This document shows, in pieces, positions 1 through 15,200 of a stretch of 64,000 nt of DNA. The stretch comes from Oscarella lobularis. Its lineage: Eukaryota > Porifera > Homoscleromorpha > Homosclerophorida > Oscarellidae. The translations under genes and the position numbers were made by a program. The stretch covers positions 558,001 through 622,000 of the forward strand of contig NC_089194.1 of assembly GCF_947507565.1 (NCBI RefSeq), given 5' to 3'. Position 1 is the stretch's first letter, and every line of letters starts with the position of its first letter. The notes below the pieces were generated by a model. It ran no database searches. It had not been told where the DNA came from and was given only the letters and a program-made list of their open reading frames with translations.

Positions 1-3000
1 ACATCTACCTCTTTGATGCCCGACGTTGCGTCACTAAGAAAAGAATAAATAAATAAATGAAAGACGTATAAAATAACAAGGCTACCTGGCATTGTAAGTA
101 ATTGTGAATCGGTCTAAAACGGGATGAAGTTCAAACTGAATGTCGTAGATAACAGGTGGATTAGTATCCACTGCGTACGGTGTCGTGTGAACGACACTTG
201 TCACCAACGAACCACCGAATTTAATCGTGTTTAAAGCTTGAACGGTGATGAAGTAGAAGCCGTCAGAGAGAAGAGGCGACACAAAATCAAACGCAGAGTT
301 CGTCCAACTCTGCTGGCTGAAATGGTGGCGATGCGGGTCACGAAACGAAATGACGTCATCGTTTCTCATTTTGCGTCCAACCGCCCAAGTGTAGTTGCCG
401 ATGCCAGTTTCATTGTCATGAAAACCGTGAAAATTACCTAAAAAGGAATAATAATGGACAAAGCACCGTCGATTTATGAAATCACGTACAAGCTATGTAG
501 TTGTTGTGAGTAGTATAGAGCATATCAACGAAAGGAAAAAATCCATTGAAAATAGTCTTAGAACCAGGTCCATCATGAATAATTCTAAAACAGAAATCAT
601 ATACTAGTCGGACACTCGATTCGACTTTACCGGTGATTAGGTCTCGGCGTAGTCTCCTCGCATACTTGTGCAACCGAAGCATTGCATCCGTCAGCTAAAA
701 TCATATCAATCGATGCATTGAGTATAAGACCAGGTTCGGGAGGCGTAAAATCGACGAGAATTCCTTTCGCCGTGAACAGAGCCGTGTAGCCAAGAACGTT
801 CTCCGATATGACATTGACGTAGTAGACGTGATTGTGTCGCAACTCTACGTCGCGCGTTTGAAAGAAACTGTCGTAGCCGACACCAACCCGTTCAAAATTA
901 TGAAAATAATCAGACGAAAGAAGATGAACGCCGTGACCCACGATAGCCGCATAGACGATACATTCATAAGTGCGATAGTGATAATCGAACGACAGACAGC
1001 GAACGGTAAAGCCAAGACAAAACTTGGCGCAATCTGAAACAGCGTAGAAGTTCTTAACGCCAACCGGAGAGGCGTCGAGACGGCCAGGCTGCGGCGAACC
1101 GAAATGATTGAGAGCGTCGTCTATGGGCGACGAAACGGCGTCTGCCGCGTCGAAAAGGAGACTTTCCCACGGTTGGGCTTCCGAATGACCGGCTGTAAGT
1201 CCGATCGAAGCGACGCTGTGGACGACGAGCGCCGAGTCGTCGCGAACGGACACGTCGGCAAGAATAGTCGACGGATTGCTCGAGATTTGAAAACGAGGCG
1301 TGATGCGACCGTTAGGAAGCGTTACGTCGTACGTCGGAAGCGTGCAATGAGCAAAACTCGACTGCCGATCTCTGTCCGTTGCGTTGACGCTGAAATAGAG
1401 AGGGATACCTGATGGCAGACGGGTGGTGAACGCCTCGACGTGGCCGCCCATTGCCGCTTCTTTTATAACGTCGTTGCCGCCCTTATACGTTCCGACGCTG
1501 AAGGAGAGTTTGGTGTCACTTGAGTCGTCGTCGACGGCCACTTCGACTTCGACTGCGGGATCTGTCGGCGAGCGAGAGGCCAATTGATCGACTCGACACT
1601 GGCGATTGCAGTTGGGGTCGGGCGGGTGAAAAAGAGGCGGTGAGGAGCCCGACTGTTTCTTATTGATGGCGAAAATGTTTGATTTAATTGGACGAGCACT
1701 GTAGCTCCATAGGCGGCTTTCGAAGACGACGGCGAAGAATGGTCCAATTCCGATTGACACTTCAACCCAGATTGACACAGCAAACGGTACCATTTCGACA
1801 TCGAGACTCGTTCTAAAGAAAATCAATTTTAGAAATTACTGTTACAAAGCAAATCGAATAATTTACAAACAAAGTAGAGAACACTAAAAGTTACGCGTAA
1901 GCACTCACCCAACAGAAAGAGGAACTTTAGAAAAACTGCAACTGAGACTCAAGGGAAAAAAGGTATTCAGTATCTCTCCTCGGACTGTTAATCCAATGTG
2001 AAATACTAGCAATCCGATGCTGACTCCGCCGTAGGCTTCAACAACAACTGTAGGCCCAATCGAAAGCTAATTAAAACTAAACTTAAAAAAGAATAAATCT
2101 ACGGCAAAAATAAAGGCAGTACCGTATTTTTCATGGAAAGGAAGCAGGATCTAAGACGCAGGCCTATACCGAACGTGAGCCTCACTCCAAAAGCTGAAAA
2201 AAGTTTTACATTCGCATAGCAGGATAGGCGCATGCATTCCGAGCTCTTACTAAAAGTGACTACAACAGGTCCGAAACGCCTTTCAATTCTTAAAACAAAT
2301 GCCGATCTCAGAGGAAACGCCAGTCTCGTCTCAAACGATTTACAAAAATCGACCTGACTGGGAAACTCCGTTTTGACCGATGGCATACGAAAGTTTTCCA
2401 TTTCAACAAGCTACACGTAAAATTAAACCAATAGGAGCGAAAAGAGCGTTCTTTTACACACCTGAAACAATAAAGCGTTCGAAATGTAGCTTTGCAAATG
2501 CAAAACAAAATCTGAAACCGAATATTGTACTAGCTTTTGTTGGAACTCAGCCAACGTTAGATCGAGTACGATATCGCGAGATAAGATATCGCTTTGACTG
2601 CCTATAATAGATACGCAATTAAAGCCATGTTGACATATTACTAAAGAAAGATACTTTGTTTTGCTAATAACTAACCTGATCTACATTGAATGAACGTCGA
2701 GTTGAAAAAAGCTCGCCTAAAAAACTGAAGTGACGAACAAGCTAGGAGCTTGGAAGAACACGCTGATCCGTTGAGAGTAACAGAAAAACTGAATTGATCA
2801 ACTTGAGCGACTTTTATTGAAAGAGTAACTTTGAAGTCGTCGTTAAACAGATTCGAAACTGTAGCAGCATAAAGCGCACCTACATATAAATTTACAAAAA
2901 AGTCCCAATATCTCAGAGTGATTAAACTATATCTTACCAACAGTATCATACTGTCCTGTCCAAGAACCAAACGTAACAACAATTTTATTCGTGCATTTGC

Positions 3001-6000
3001 TGTAAGCGATTCCAGCACTGACGTACTTTACCCATACCAGGTTAGTGAGAGGAAAACAGCACCAAACGCTTGAGCAGTCGTCGGCGTAAAAGCAGTACTG
3101 TTTACCGCCATAGGCAATAGCTTGATTAAACAAACACACTAAAGAAAAAACATACCGTACAAGAAATACCTAAATTATTTAGTTACTTTTCGATGGAGGA
3201 TCAAAAAGACGTCCGAGTGCATCTTCGTAAGTCTCATTGCTACCGGTGTATCCTTGTCTCATGCGAAGCGCTTTCAATGTGACATCCGTGAGCAACGATG
3301 GACTCTGGCACAGTGAAGTCAGTCCGTTTGCAGCGCTTAGCAGTCTGCTGACGACGTCGTCAAGCAAGCGTGCTTCCGACATCAAATTTGCAGCTCTTAG
3401 CGTTTGAATAAAAAATCGAACCGAAGAGAGGTTTTTTGAAATCAACGGTGAAAATTGGAAGCCGAGTTGATAATTGGGTATCGACGACAACGACGACCTG
3501 CAAAGGACAGTGAAATTTTGAAAATTTCGAAACGTATCTACTCACGTGCTTAGTGCGTCTCTGGCAGAGTCGAGAGCGTTTCTCACGCGTCTTTCTTCCC
3601 TCGACGCTTCGTCTTTACCAAACCCAGAAAAATCGATAGAATCCCAGTCAATGACGACTTCTGTTTCAATGACGGGCTTTGATTTGAAACTCATTTTCCA
3701 ACTTTCCAACGAAGATCCAATGGAAGACTTTACGTTTGCAAGCCCATTCTTGAGCGATTCTTTAGGACTTTTGAAGAAACGTTTCAAGGTCCTTGCACCC
3801 TTTCTCGCCGCCGATTTAACTTTTTGTTTGTATAACTGTAACGTCTCGGAAACGCTACGCTTTCTCCCATCATCATTATCATCATCATCATCATCATAGT
3901 TGCTTTTCGTACGAGACGAGTATTTCCTTAAACGCTTCACCAATTTTAGAGCCCCTTTTCCTAATTGTCCAGCGTCGAACGTCTTGCCTAGTAGAACTAG
4001 TTTAAACTCGCTGCAATCTTGAACCCATTTCAGGGGTGGCGTTAACGGAAAATTAAGATAGGGGCTCGGATCAACGACGTGCATTACGCCGTCACAGCTT
4101 TCGCGCTTAATGGCGACATGAATGGTCTTTAACTGACAAGGGCTATCGGACACGTGGCCAAGAACTTGACCTGATGATACAGATCGTTCCTTTGTAAAGT
4201 ACCGATCGCAAACTAGACCGGTGATGACAGCCGTTTTGCCTCGAAATAGCCCTGTTGTTCCGGTTACAGATATCTGATTAGGACCGGAAATAATGGCAGT
4301 ACCCTCAAACGGCGACACCACCTAGACAAAAAGACTTTTGCCTGCAACGCCTCAAGCCAAATTATAATCTATACCTACCGAATCGTTGAATTTGGTGAGA
4401 AGATCGATTCCGTCTTCTTGCCCATTCCGACCCTTCGTCGGAAAACTTCCACACCACTTGCAGACGCTATCCGAGTCGCACTTTCGCATGAGTCGCGGAA
4501 AGTCCACGTGAAACATGGGACCAAAAATATTCCAAACGACATTTCTTAACTTTTCGAAACTATTATACAATAAGGAGGTAAGCGAATAGTCTCGAAAAAA
4601 AGAAAGCTCACTCTTTTCTTAACATCCCGTAGGCCGTCTCGACACCTGAAATTTTTCCGGAAGTAGTGTCAAATGCGCTCATAAGAAGCACTGACAGATC
4701 GCGAAGAGATTCCAAAGAGTCAACGGCTCGAATTAGGGAATGAATCGTTTCATTGACGATAAAACGTTCACGACCGTCCTTAATTAAATTAAACAAGCTA
4801 AATAGAAAAATCTGAAAATTCTATTTCACTTTCTCACCGGAGTGGCAACGTCTGGAGGAGACACACCTAACTGAAGTTGATGCGCTTTCAGCACTCTGAT
4901 GTATGAATGAGCAGACTGCAAATAATCAACCGACGTATCATGAGCAATAGACCAGTTGGAACTGCTTCCTAAATACAGAACGGGAGCTGATCAGCTAATA
5001 CTCAATCAATAGAGCTTTTACCTATGGCAAAAAACAAAGTTTCTTTAGCCGAATGCATAATTGCCAAAGAACTAGAAATTCTATAGGATGGAATTATTGA
5101 AACGTTGCACAATTCAAGAAAAATAGGCTGCTCTTACTTTTTCACCACTTGTTCGCCTGCAGATATCGACTGAAGCGGTGCGTCGTACATCGTGCCTAAC
5201 GCATCAGCAAAGACTTCGAGCGAGTTGCGTATTGACGAGGCAGAATACGGCATTTTCACCATGACAAGTTCGCTAAGCACCTAAACAAACTCGCATAATT
5301 ATAAATTATAGTTTCCAGCTAACAAAATAGCAAATCAAAGTGCAGAAAAAAAATGGTTGGGCCATTGAAACACTTGACGATTTTTTATCAAAAAAGCTTA
5401 AATGCGTATGCGAGATAAGTCTCTGATTGCCCAGAGAGCAAAAGTTCAAAACAATCAAAAAGGACAAAGTTTACCTTCTCGCAAGAAAATTGGATTAATG
5501 GCTAGTGAAACCAAAGGACAGGACTTCACTCATTAAACGTATAATTTGGGTTTGGATGAGGGCCAACTGCATAGATTTACCAATTTATACTTTGCCTTCA
5601 ACTTATCGAAAAATCTATCAACAGACAGACGTCAAGTACTCACCCCATACTGCGATGAAAATTCACTCGTAATATTATACAAAAGTCGATCAACATTTTG
5701 CACCAATGACGCCGCTTGCTGTGTCGACGGCAAGGTAGAAAACTGGAACAACCGCTTACCGGCGTCATCTGCCGAGTGCCATATATCAATCAAAGTATCT
5801 GGGACGCCTTCAAAGAATTTAGAGAAGTCAGTGAAAACGTTCTCCAAGCAGTCTTCGCAGACGAAATCTTGAAGGGAAAGAGTAATACCATCTAGTAGAA
5901 TAGGCAATTCCGAAGCAAGTTCTTCGAAATCCTCTAGCAGTGCCTCGTATTTTTCAAAATCAAAATCCTACAAAAAAGGTAAAATTACAAATAAACTTCG

Positions 6001-9000
6001 ATAAAAATGTAACCTTTAAAGCATTGATGTCGAGAGACAGATGACCCCGAAAACACGCTCTCAAACGAAAAATGTCAAAGTGCTTGCCAATGATTCCGAG
6101 ATGAACCTTCACTCCTATCTCGTCATGGAAAATTCCGTTAAAATCCGTTGTTAGTAAACCTTTAGATATAAGCCAAAACAAACGCTACAACAAAGAACAA
6201 AAGACATCATGTCTTACCAAGATCCAAGGCTAACTTATTCTCAAAATGGAGTCCAAAAGACGCACCTAGCTTCGACGAGCCAACTGACCTCTTCCAAGAC
6301 AAAGTAGGAATTTCAAGAGAAAACGAAAGAAGTGAATCGGATCGACGCGATCGTTTCGAAGACTCGCTTTTCCTATTTAAAAATCATAAACACTTACTTC
6401 CGATAAATAATAGGCTCTAACCTGCGAGCCAAAGATTTGCTAAGCGACACATTATTTCTCTTTTCGTGTCCAAAATATGAACGAAGAGCTTCCAAGTGCA
6501 CCGAGTAGTTGTCCTCTAATTCAATAGCAGCCAACAACGCATTAGCAGACTTAATAATAATAATTAATTTATCAATTATGATGGAAGCTGCGTCAACTAT
6601 GATATTCATACCTCTGAGCACCTGAATTGGCCCAAGGCATGAGCTGCGGCCCGCTTTAGTATTGACAACGAGCTCGATTTGTTGAGGTAGGAAATGAGAA
6701 CGTTCCGGGATCGAGGAGCAGCTGCGTTGCCGAGGCTGTGAATTAGGCGCATTTTACCGTATTGATGCTCGTGCCAATCCTGATGATACAGCGTCTCGTC
6801 TGCAGAGCGCTCGATTCGGTGCACCTCTTCATGTCCACCTACAAAGTAAACAAACTTTAAGGAATACAATTTATTTTAGTTTAGTTTTAACAATTAGGAT
6901 CAGTCTAAGCCTGTCAACATGCTTGGTCATCGGAGTTTACCTTCATCGAGCGAGTTTTCTAGCTGCTCCACCACGCCATCGGCCAAAGAAGGATGAAACT
7001 TTCTTATACTATTAGCTAGCGAACCGAGAAGAAGTTGAGCAGTGTCAGATGCATTACATGTTCCGATTCCGTCTAAAGAACGAGTTATCTCGTTTCTCAG
7101 GATTTCTTCAATGAATGCAAACCTGGTGAAGAACTTTTATCGAAGGCCAGTCGTCTTACGTACTCGAGAAGATCCTATGCCCAAAGAGAAACGTCATAAA
7201 AACTACGTTACAAAAAAATTTGCAGCTTACGGGAGAAGGGCGCTGAATGAGAAAGAGCGACTGCAGTGCTCGGCGTAACAAGTCGCAGTTCAATCTCTCA
7301 AAAGAGAGAATTTGACGAAGTAGCAGATCAAGAAACCGGCCACCTTCGATGATGACGATTCCCATGAAACTTTCAAAGAAGGCCACGGTCGACGAATTCG
7401 GCTGAAACAGATGACGAGAGTCAAAAAACCGTCGAGACACCTCTTCTAAATTTCTGAGCGGAAGTTCGTGCAACACATCATAGAGTTGGCCATAGCATTG
7501 CCGATAGGTTCGAGACTCTACAGAGTAAATATGACATTGACATTAAACTTGTAGATAAGGTTTCCGCGTACCAGACGATTGATTAGCCATGCAAGACACC
7601 GCTTCTTTTATCTTGCTTTTGTAATCAGCAGAGTGGACGTAATCGCGCTTAGTCTGCCAATAGAAGTACATACATACTTAAAAAAAGAGTGAGCTTTGGA
7701 GATTTACGTTCGTAGCAAGGGTGCTTCTGACGAGACTGGCCATTGAAAACTCTGTTTCTTTAACAACGACGTTCTTTGCGTGAAGCAAGCGAACTACAGA
7801 CTGAGACGAGGCGAAAAAAGAGGGTAAATCTAAAAAAGTACGAATAGCTAAAACGCAGCAGAAAAGCTGAATTATTCGTTACCTCCTTCTTCGTCCCCTT
7901 CAAACGTATCTTCAGGAAAATCAGCGGACATTGAAGTTTTGTCCGGAACGTAAATTTTCTCCTTAACATCAGAATAAATTATTGCCTTTTTGCCAGAATC
8001 GTAATGAATTTTCTAGAGAGACGAGAAGAATTGATGACTGCACTTTTCAAAAGAAACTCCTACTCTTTGGTGCCATTGCGACGTTGTGTCGGTGTCTCGG
8101 TCGAAGTGCTTCACTCTGTCATACTTAAAAACCCCGTCTTTTTCACCAAGAACGCGATACAATGTCAGGTGACGCCCTAAAAAATCCAAAGACTTCATAG
8201 AACTAATAAATAAATAGTTGAGGTAAAACTCACCAATGTTATCTGTTTCAATGACGCGATAGGCGGAAAGAGGCTTTCAATTAAGAATGAAAATTAGAAA
8301 ATGAAACTCGAAAGAAAGATACCCCAAACCTCAAGTCTAGCGGTGATTAGGCTTAGAAAAGCTTTCTTCATGGCAAGAATATCCGTCTTTTCCTGCTCAG
8401 GATAGAAGACGGCAAGAACGTGTCCCAACGAAGATAAACGGTAAAGAAATCTTAATTATAAAACGGATTAATTAAGTATATATGAAGTTGACAGAACATT
8501 TGAACTAAAGTAAGTACCGTTTTGACATGTCAATTACGCGCTCTGATTGCAACGGCAGGCCATAGGTCAGAGTAACTGGGCGAACAAACACGGGAATGCA
8601 TGACGCCCCTTCCGCCAACTCCTACGCATACTCAATACCTGAAGCTTTAGGCGAGAACAGGACAACTTCATCGACGGTGAGCGAGCAAACTTTCTCTATC
8701 GATTCGTCGCTTTCACACACGACGTGAAACTGAAAACGAAAAGCAAATACGTACATTCTGCAATAATTAAGATTTCAAATGCTTCTCGTGTTTTCATTTA
8801 CACTAATGTACAGAACTTGAGAAATGCAAAAATTCGTTTTTGTTTGGGACTGCTGGGAAGAAAAGGTAACGCTCGTGCGACGGCCGGGGGAGGGGCAGGT
8901 GCTCGCGTGCGCCAGCGTCATGTAAACTCGACAAACGAGACTAAAACGCGCCGTGCAGGAGCTGCAACTACAATCTATGCATTACCTTTGCCTTCAAATC

Positions 9001-9147
9001 GAGCTTTTCGCCTCCAGAAACGTCGCTTGCTGAATCGTATTCGAAGGTGAGCTGAACTTTTCCGGCTTGGGTACCCTGATGGGAGTCCCCTGAAGTCGAG
9101 CGAAGTAGAAGAGCAACAAAGACCGCTGTTGCTCTAAGAGAAGACAT
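1..9147 (-). CDS. Giant secreted large-lipid-transfer-like protein with PAN and FN3-like modules (3' end outside window)
   Basis: Multi-exon minus-strand gene starting at ATG 9147-9145 with a signal peptide (MSSLRATAVFVALLLRSTSG). The first half reads like the vitellogenin/apolipophorin/MTP N-terminal domain: beta-barrel exons near 9140-7960 (for example AVFYPEQEKTDILAMKKAF near 8400), a helical domain near 7480-7160 (RRFFDSRHLFQ...), and the hallmark LIHSLGNAAAPRSRNVLISY near 6750-6680. A KRSRRSD stretch near 6350 looks like a furin site. Further exons (6200-2700) are beta-rich with an acidic/basic linker near 3880. The large exon 1826-627 carries a PAN/apple-like cysteine segment (about 1040-880) and an ILVDFTPPEPG FN3-like module. 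The module exon ending at 82 finishes in a GT donor, so the gene continues left. LLTPs bind and move lipids in secreted particles; the fusion to adhesive-type modules is what the sequence shows, and its role is inferred. Introns are short. Exact exon borders were only partly traced. Confidence 0.72.
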
Positions 9148-9296
9148 CCAACGATGCAGAATCCACGAGACGGTCGCCGACGATCAGACTTCTAAAAAGC
9201 AAAATCACGTGATAGAAACGTACCAATGAACGAGTCGCTACACCTACGCGTACATGAACTCCCGTCTATACATACACAAACAACACAGAAAGACGT

Positions 9297-12200
9297 CTAC
9301 TGGTATCTTGAAATAACTCCTTTGCTGGTGCTGGACAATCCTGCCGCATTGATTCCAGTAACTGTAACAAACAGCTGCTGCAAACCATTGACGCTACTGA
9401 ATGGAATCCTGTAGCTCGTAGAGTAAAGTTCAATCCACTGAACAATGTTGGCAGTTCCTTCCGCTGATCCGACGGATAGCTCGTATACGAGATCATGTGA
9501 TAAACTGCTTGGCTCCTGCCCAAAACAGCCGCCCCAAAAGATTTCAACGTCTTTTCCATCCACCCATTTGCCCTTCGGTATCCCTTAGTAAAAATCCATG
9601 TAATCAAAATATTCTTACGAAATCTTTCTTACCGGTGACTTTGGGCTTATTCGTCAGAATGGTGATTGACTTCGATAAAATGCTGCTTTTGATATTAGCT
9701 TTGTTCACAGCTCGAACAGACACGTTGTACTCCGTTCCTGAGGTCATATTTAGATCTTTCAAAGCCGTGCTTGTGTGCAAACCAGTTGGAGTCCAGTCGC
9801 TTGACAAATCGCTTCCGTTGACGCTGAACTCGTAATAAGCAATGCCTGAAGAATCGTGAAATCCTCCCCACGAAAAGTGAAGTTGACCTGGGTCGGCTTG
9901 AAAACCATTTAATGTTTTACGATAAGTAGCGTAAAAATTTTCCAGTCGCAAATAGGCTTTCTTGGACGAAGGTGGGTCCTGGACGACAGTGGCAAATGTC
10001 GATAATTCCGACGTCAACCTTGCTAAGTTACTGCAACGAACGAACCCGTAAACGTCATCGCCATCTGTCAGGGACATAACGGTAGCAGAAGCCGAAGTAG
10101 CTCCTATGAGCGCCCTAGTCGATGACACCAAATTGTCAGTTAGCGGCATACTTCCTACAAACACAAACACAAACGTAGATACATTAGTATGTAAAAATTG
10201 TGATGAATATTTACCTATTCCCCATTCGCAAAAATCAATCCCACTTTCATCGTCATGTGTACCAAGCCAATCTAAAGAGACTGTGTTTGTAACGCCGTCA
10301 ATAGAGAGTCGCAGTTCTAGTTTAGGTGCAGTAAAATCGGCAGTAATTTCTGGTGAGTGAATAATAGTTGATAAACCAGCAGAATTAGTTCCGAGAATTG
10401 AAATGTAAAATTTCGTGCCGTGTTGAACTGTAAGGTGATGGTGTCTAACAGCAGAGGCGGTTCCCGTTGACGTAAAAGAAACCAGTTGCTGCCCTCCAAC
10501 GACTGTGCCGGCAGACCACTGATAGTTCCTTAGAAAGCTTTCCAAATCGGTCATTGACCAGTGAAAGTCCAAAGGTGCCGAATTAGAATAATAAAGACTA
10601 CCGTAAAATCCGGAGCTAACGTTAGTAGCATTGAAAGAGCACGCAGCAAGTTCCACTAAGAAAATTTGCAGTAAGTTCGCCGAAGTAGCTTTTGCGCTTA
10701 GAACTAGGTAACCATCTGTTATGCTAGTAGACGTGAAAAAAAACTTGTACCTAAAATTTGATTAATTAATGATGTTCAAACTATAACACCAATCTAAATG
10801 CACTGATCTACCTTCCACTGCCTCCCCGCTTGTCGATCCAAATGCTCTGGCTGATTCCAGGAGCCATTAAGTGAACGTGTTGAGAGTGCCTTGGCCCAAG
10901 TCCTTTAGCTGTGATTAGAAGCTCATAGGTTGTAAACGCTTTCAAAGAGACACTGTGTCTGATTTCTCCAGAAAGAAAGATAGACTCGGAATCTGGTGAT
11001 AGAGTGACCTTGCCATGAACAACAGACCATTTGTTTGCTTCGCTGATTCTTGGTGACATGGCTATTTGAGTAACGTTGCTCAGAATATTGTCGCCAAATT
11101 GCTCGCAGCGGTCAATTCTTGGAGGAGTAACGTCAACTAAAACGCCATTAGAGAAAACAGGATTGGAACTCAATCCTGCTGCATCAACTGCTTTCACTAC
11201 AGCATAATACCTTTGACCGTGAACCAGAGTCATGTTAGTGCTTCTTCTAACGAGGGAAAGACCGGCTCTTTCAAAAGAGACATTGACTTTTGAAGCGGTA
11301 AAACCAACATCGTAATAATCAATAAATGAATGGCGATCAAAGAATCCGTGCCATGTGCAGACAATCTCAGACGTCGAACTTTGAAATTCGATGTCACCTT
11401 TTTGATCACCGTCGTAAACAACGCCACCTAAAGGCTTTTCCACGTCAATCAAAATGCCGTCAGTCGAGCGAGCTGTCGCAAGACCGACCCTATTAACCGC
11501 TTGAACGGTTCCAAAATAACGTAAACCAGCGCGAAGCGTGTCTGGCAAAAAAGACTTCTCAAACTTTTCAACGTCAGGTCGCAGGGTATGAAATGCAAAC
11601 ACATCGTCACCTATATAGATAGAAAATCTATTGGTGCCAGAACCCACTAAATTCACTGATATGCCTACCTTTAGCAACCGAGCCAATTCCGCAACGAAAA
11701 TAATCCATACCGGACTGGAAATCAGAAAAAGATTGCTTCCAGCTTACGGCTAAATGAGTGGCGTTGGTTGTGAAATCCGCATCGCCTTCAACGTTTGGAT
11801 TAACGTCTAGCACTGCACGTGCCGTTGAAGGTGGAGACATATCGACTGTCACGCCGGGCGACTGGAAAATGACGTAATGAGTACTGTTGTACCACGCGCG
11901 AACGAAGAAGAAATAGGCGTATCGATGACCTAACTGCCTAGGTGGCTTTAGAGGGATAATAGCTTTTGTAGAATATCCGGCCTCGTGCCAAATTTCATCA
12001 CGGGAGAAATCGAAGACATGATATCCCGGTCCTTCTTGTGTACCTGCGCTGAATTGGTATCGACGAAAAGAACTTGCATTAGACACCTTCCAAGAGCCGA
12101 ACAAAGCCGAGTTCAAAGCTTGATAATTGCTTGTTTGTTCATAGTCTAGAGAGTCATAAACTTGAACAGTGGCATTTGGTAAATCAGGTATCTTGGAGCA

Positions 12201-15200
12201 AGTCAGATTCGCTGGAATTTTGCATAAGATTGAACAAGTGCATTCTCCCTTGCAGCTTTCCACAGGGCAAGAGTGATATTCGATTGAAAGAAATTCATTA
12301 TTAGCCAAAGCGCTAACTTGAACCTGTTCACTCTTGAGGCCTGCACCATTTATAGCCCACAAAGAAATGTAAAGTCTGCCGTTTACGGACACCATTTTGC
12401 TGATAGGAATGTAAGCTTCTTGAATCGAGTCAGGACCGCCAAGATGGCGAAAAGAAACATTTGATGCCAAATTGTAGCCGCTGTAATAATCGCCAACAGA
12501 CAAAACGTAGCTTTTAATGCCAGAGTGACTGTCAACGAATCCTACCCATGAAGCAAAAACATTCTGAACGTTATTTAGCTTCTCCAAGCGTAGCGAATCG
12601 AGAAATCTTCCTGAGTGAGGTATCGAAGAGTCAATCAGAACTGGATCTGATGTGCTTTGAGTGCAGAGGCGAGTTTTACTGCAGGCTGTCACAGTTACGT
12701 AGTATAGAAAGCCATCTTCCAAAGCCAAATTTGTAAACGTCGCTGAATTTTGGCTCCCAAGAATCAATGGTTCGTGCGCCTCAGTAGCGTTGCGATCCGT
12801 GTGGAAACTTACAATGTGCTCTGTCACAGGCGATCTGCTAGAAGTAGAAAAATTCCAACTTGCAGTGAGAAATGAAGGGCTTATTTGAGTGCCGCGATTC
12901 AATGATCCCCAGTGTGGCACAATTCTGGCTTTATCAACAACTTTGGGAGGCTGTTTGTCAACAATGTATCCATCTGAAGAAGCGGCTGACCACAGGCCAG
13001 CTGGGTTATAAGCCTTGACTGAAGTGTACAACATGCGGTTTTCTGGTACGTTTTCGGGCCCTGTTTTAATTCCGACTCCCTCTTTAGCAAATGTTTTCGT
13101 CCAGGAAACAATATCGCTAGTGCCAACATTTGTGCCTACGCACCACCTAAAGTAAGCAATGCCCGAGTGAGGATCTTGAAAACCAAACCACTTTCCACCA
13201 ACAAAAGCGCTAAAAAGAAAAATTACCATTGACTTAAAGAACTAGAGTAAAGCGCAATGTCTCACTCTGTTCCTTGAAACTGTACGTCTTCAATGTCAAG
13301 GCCATCCCAGACGACACCGAGAAGAGGAGGAGAGGGATCAACGATGACTCCGTCGGAGAAACTATGCAGGCACATATTTGCCCCATTGCACGCCTCAATG
13401 GTTGCAAAATATCTTATCCCAGGAACTAAAGGCAAGCCGTGAAGTTGAATGTCTAAAGGCAAGTTTAGAAACGGAAAAAAGAAAAGCAAACTCATAGTAT
13501 TACCTGTTGCTAAGCCTACGTTTTGAAAATCAGATACGTCAGAGTCTCCTTTCAGTGTCCCAAAAGCAACTGAGTAGTGACTTACACCAGATTGAAAGTC
13601 ACTGAAGTGATCCCACGACGCTGAAAGCGTTCCTAACTCTGTTGTGTAGTCGCTATCCTATATACAAAAGAATAGACCGGAATAAAATATAACATGCATA
13701 CTCATGCTATATACATGCCTCTGCAGAAAGTCCGTCCTGAACAAAACCGACTTCTGGAGCTGTTTCATCAAAGCCAAACCCATTGGAAAACACTTGTGTT
13801 TTTAAACCAGCATAATTATGTGCCTAAAGAGGTGAAAAGAGGAATGATATCGATGACTGTCCCGCTAGCTGCGTTTCACTCACTTCAACTAAGAAAAAGT
13901 AAACATGGCCGGAAAGCAGATTGCCGAAGTTTATTATTCCGTGACTCTTTTTGGTAACTCTTCTTGCTTGAATATCGCAAGAACGGCGGTCAGAGCTGGT
14001 GCACCATTCGTAATGACTGATTCCGCTCTCTTTGTCATCAAAGGATTGCCACGTCACGTCAGAGTTTTTGCCAAAGTGCCCTCTGTCACCTCCGGAAACA
14101 GAAACTGTTCCGGCCGTCGGCGGAGTTGTATCCACAAAAATCGCTGAAGAAGATACCTTTGTCTCCAAACCAGAAAAATCAATTGCTGCAGAGAGAATAG
14201 AATAATAACCTTTTAGTCGGTCAGGTCTTCCTAGTATACCGGTAACTGAAGCATAGTAAGCTGAGCCACTTTGCAAGTGAAGGTCACTAAATAGCCACAT
14301 AGACGTTTCTCGAACACACTTAAAAGCAATGTCAGCAGCTTCTCGGTGCGTTCCTAAAACAATCTAATACATGCATGCTCCATAAATATGCGCAGGAAGA
14401 AGACCTTACCCACAGCAACGCAAAACTGTTCGATTCCGCTAACATGCATATCGGAATTTTCTTCTTCTACGTCTGAGAAACCGCTCCACCGAACAAGCAT
14501 CATGTTGCTGTATGTCTGATACTGGTTATAAGTACCCCCAATTTCCACTAGACCCGGCTCTGGCGCAGAGGTATCTACTGTCACTCCGTCACTGCAAACT
14601 GACTGAGAAGAGTCAGGAGCGGTCGCATCCAATATGCAGAAATAGTACCGATGATTAGGTTCTAACGAGCCACTGACAATGACAACAGAAGCGTTTGCTA
14701 CGCCGCAGTTAAGCGCGTACGCACTGCTATTGCATGAAGCCCATTGACGCTTGTCGGAAAGCAAAATCCATTTGACAGTCTTCGCAGTATTGCTCTTCCA
14801 AAAAAAACCTACTGTTTTCAAATTTTGTGTATAGTCCACGTCGTCATCCACTGTGCCTTGAAAGTCAGTCCAATTGTTTTTAGAAAGACTGGTGTCAATG
14901 TCAATGACAAGCTGGCGTTTTCGTCTAAGCTTTTCGGGTACTTCTAAAACGCGTTTAGCTTCTGAGCTGAGACCCACCTCATTATACCCTTTGACAACAA
15001 AATTAATATGCTGGCTTGCTGCTGACGGCAAATGAAGGCTAGAAGTAAAAGTCACTGCTTTCTTTGGACTGAAAAAGCTCAACGGAGTCCATGGGATAAT
15101 CAGCATGTGACTTGATCTGTCTTCCACTGCCCATTCATAAAACTTGACAGTAAAATTAACATCTGAATTTGCCAATGTTTTAAAGGGAGAGAGAGAAACT

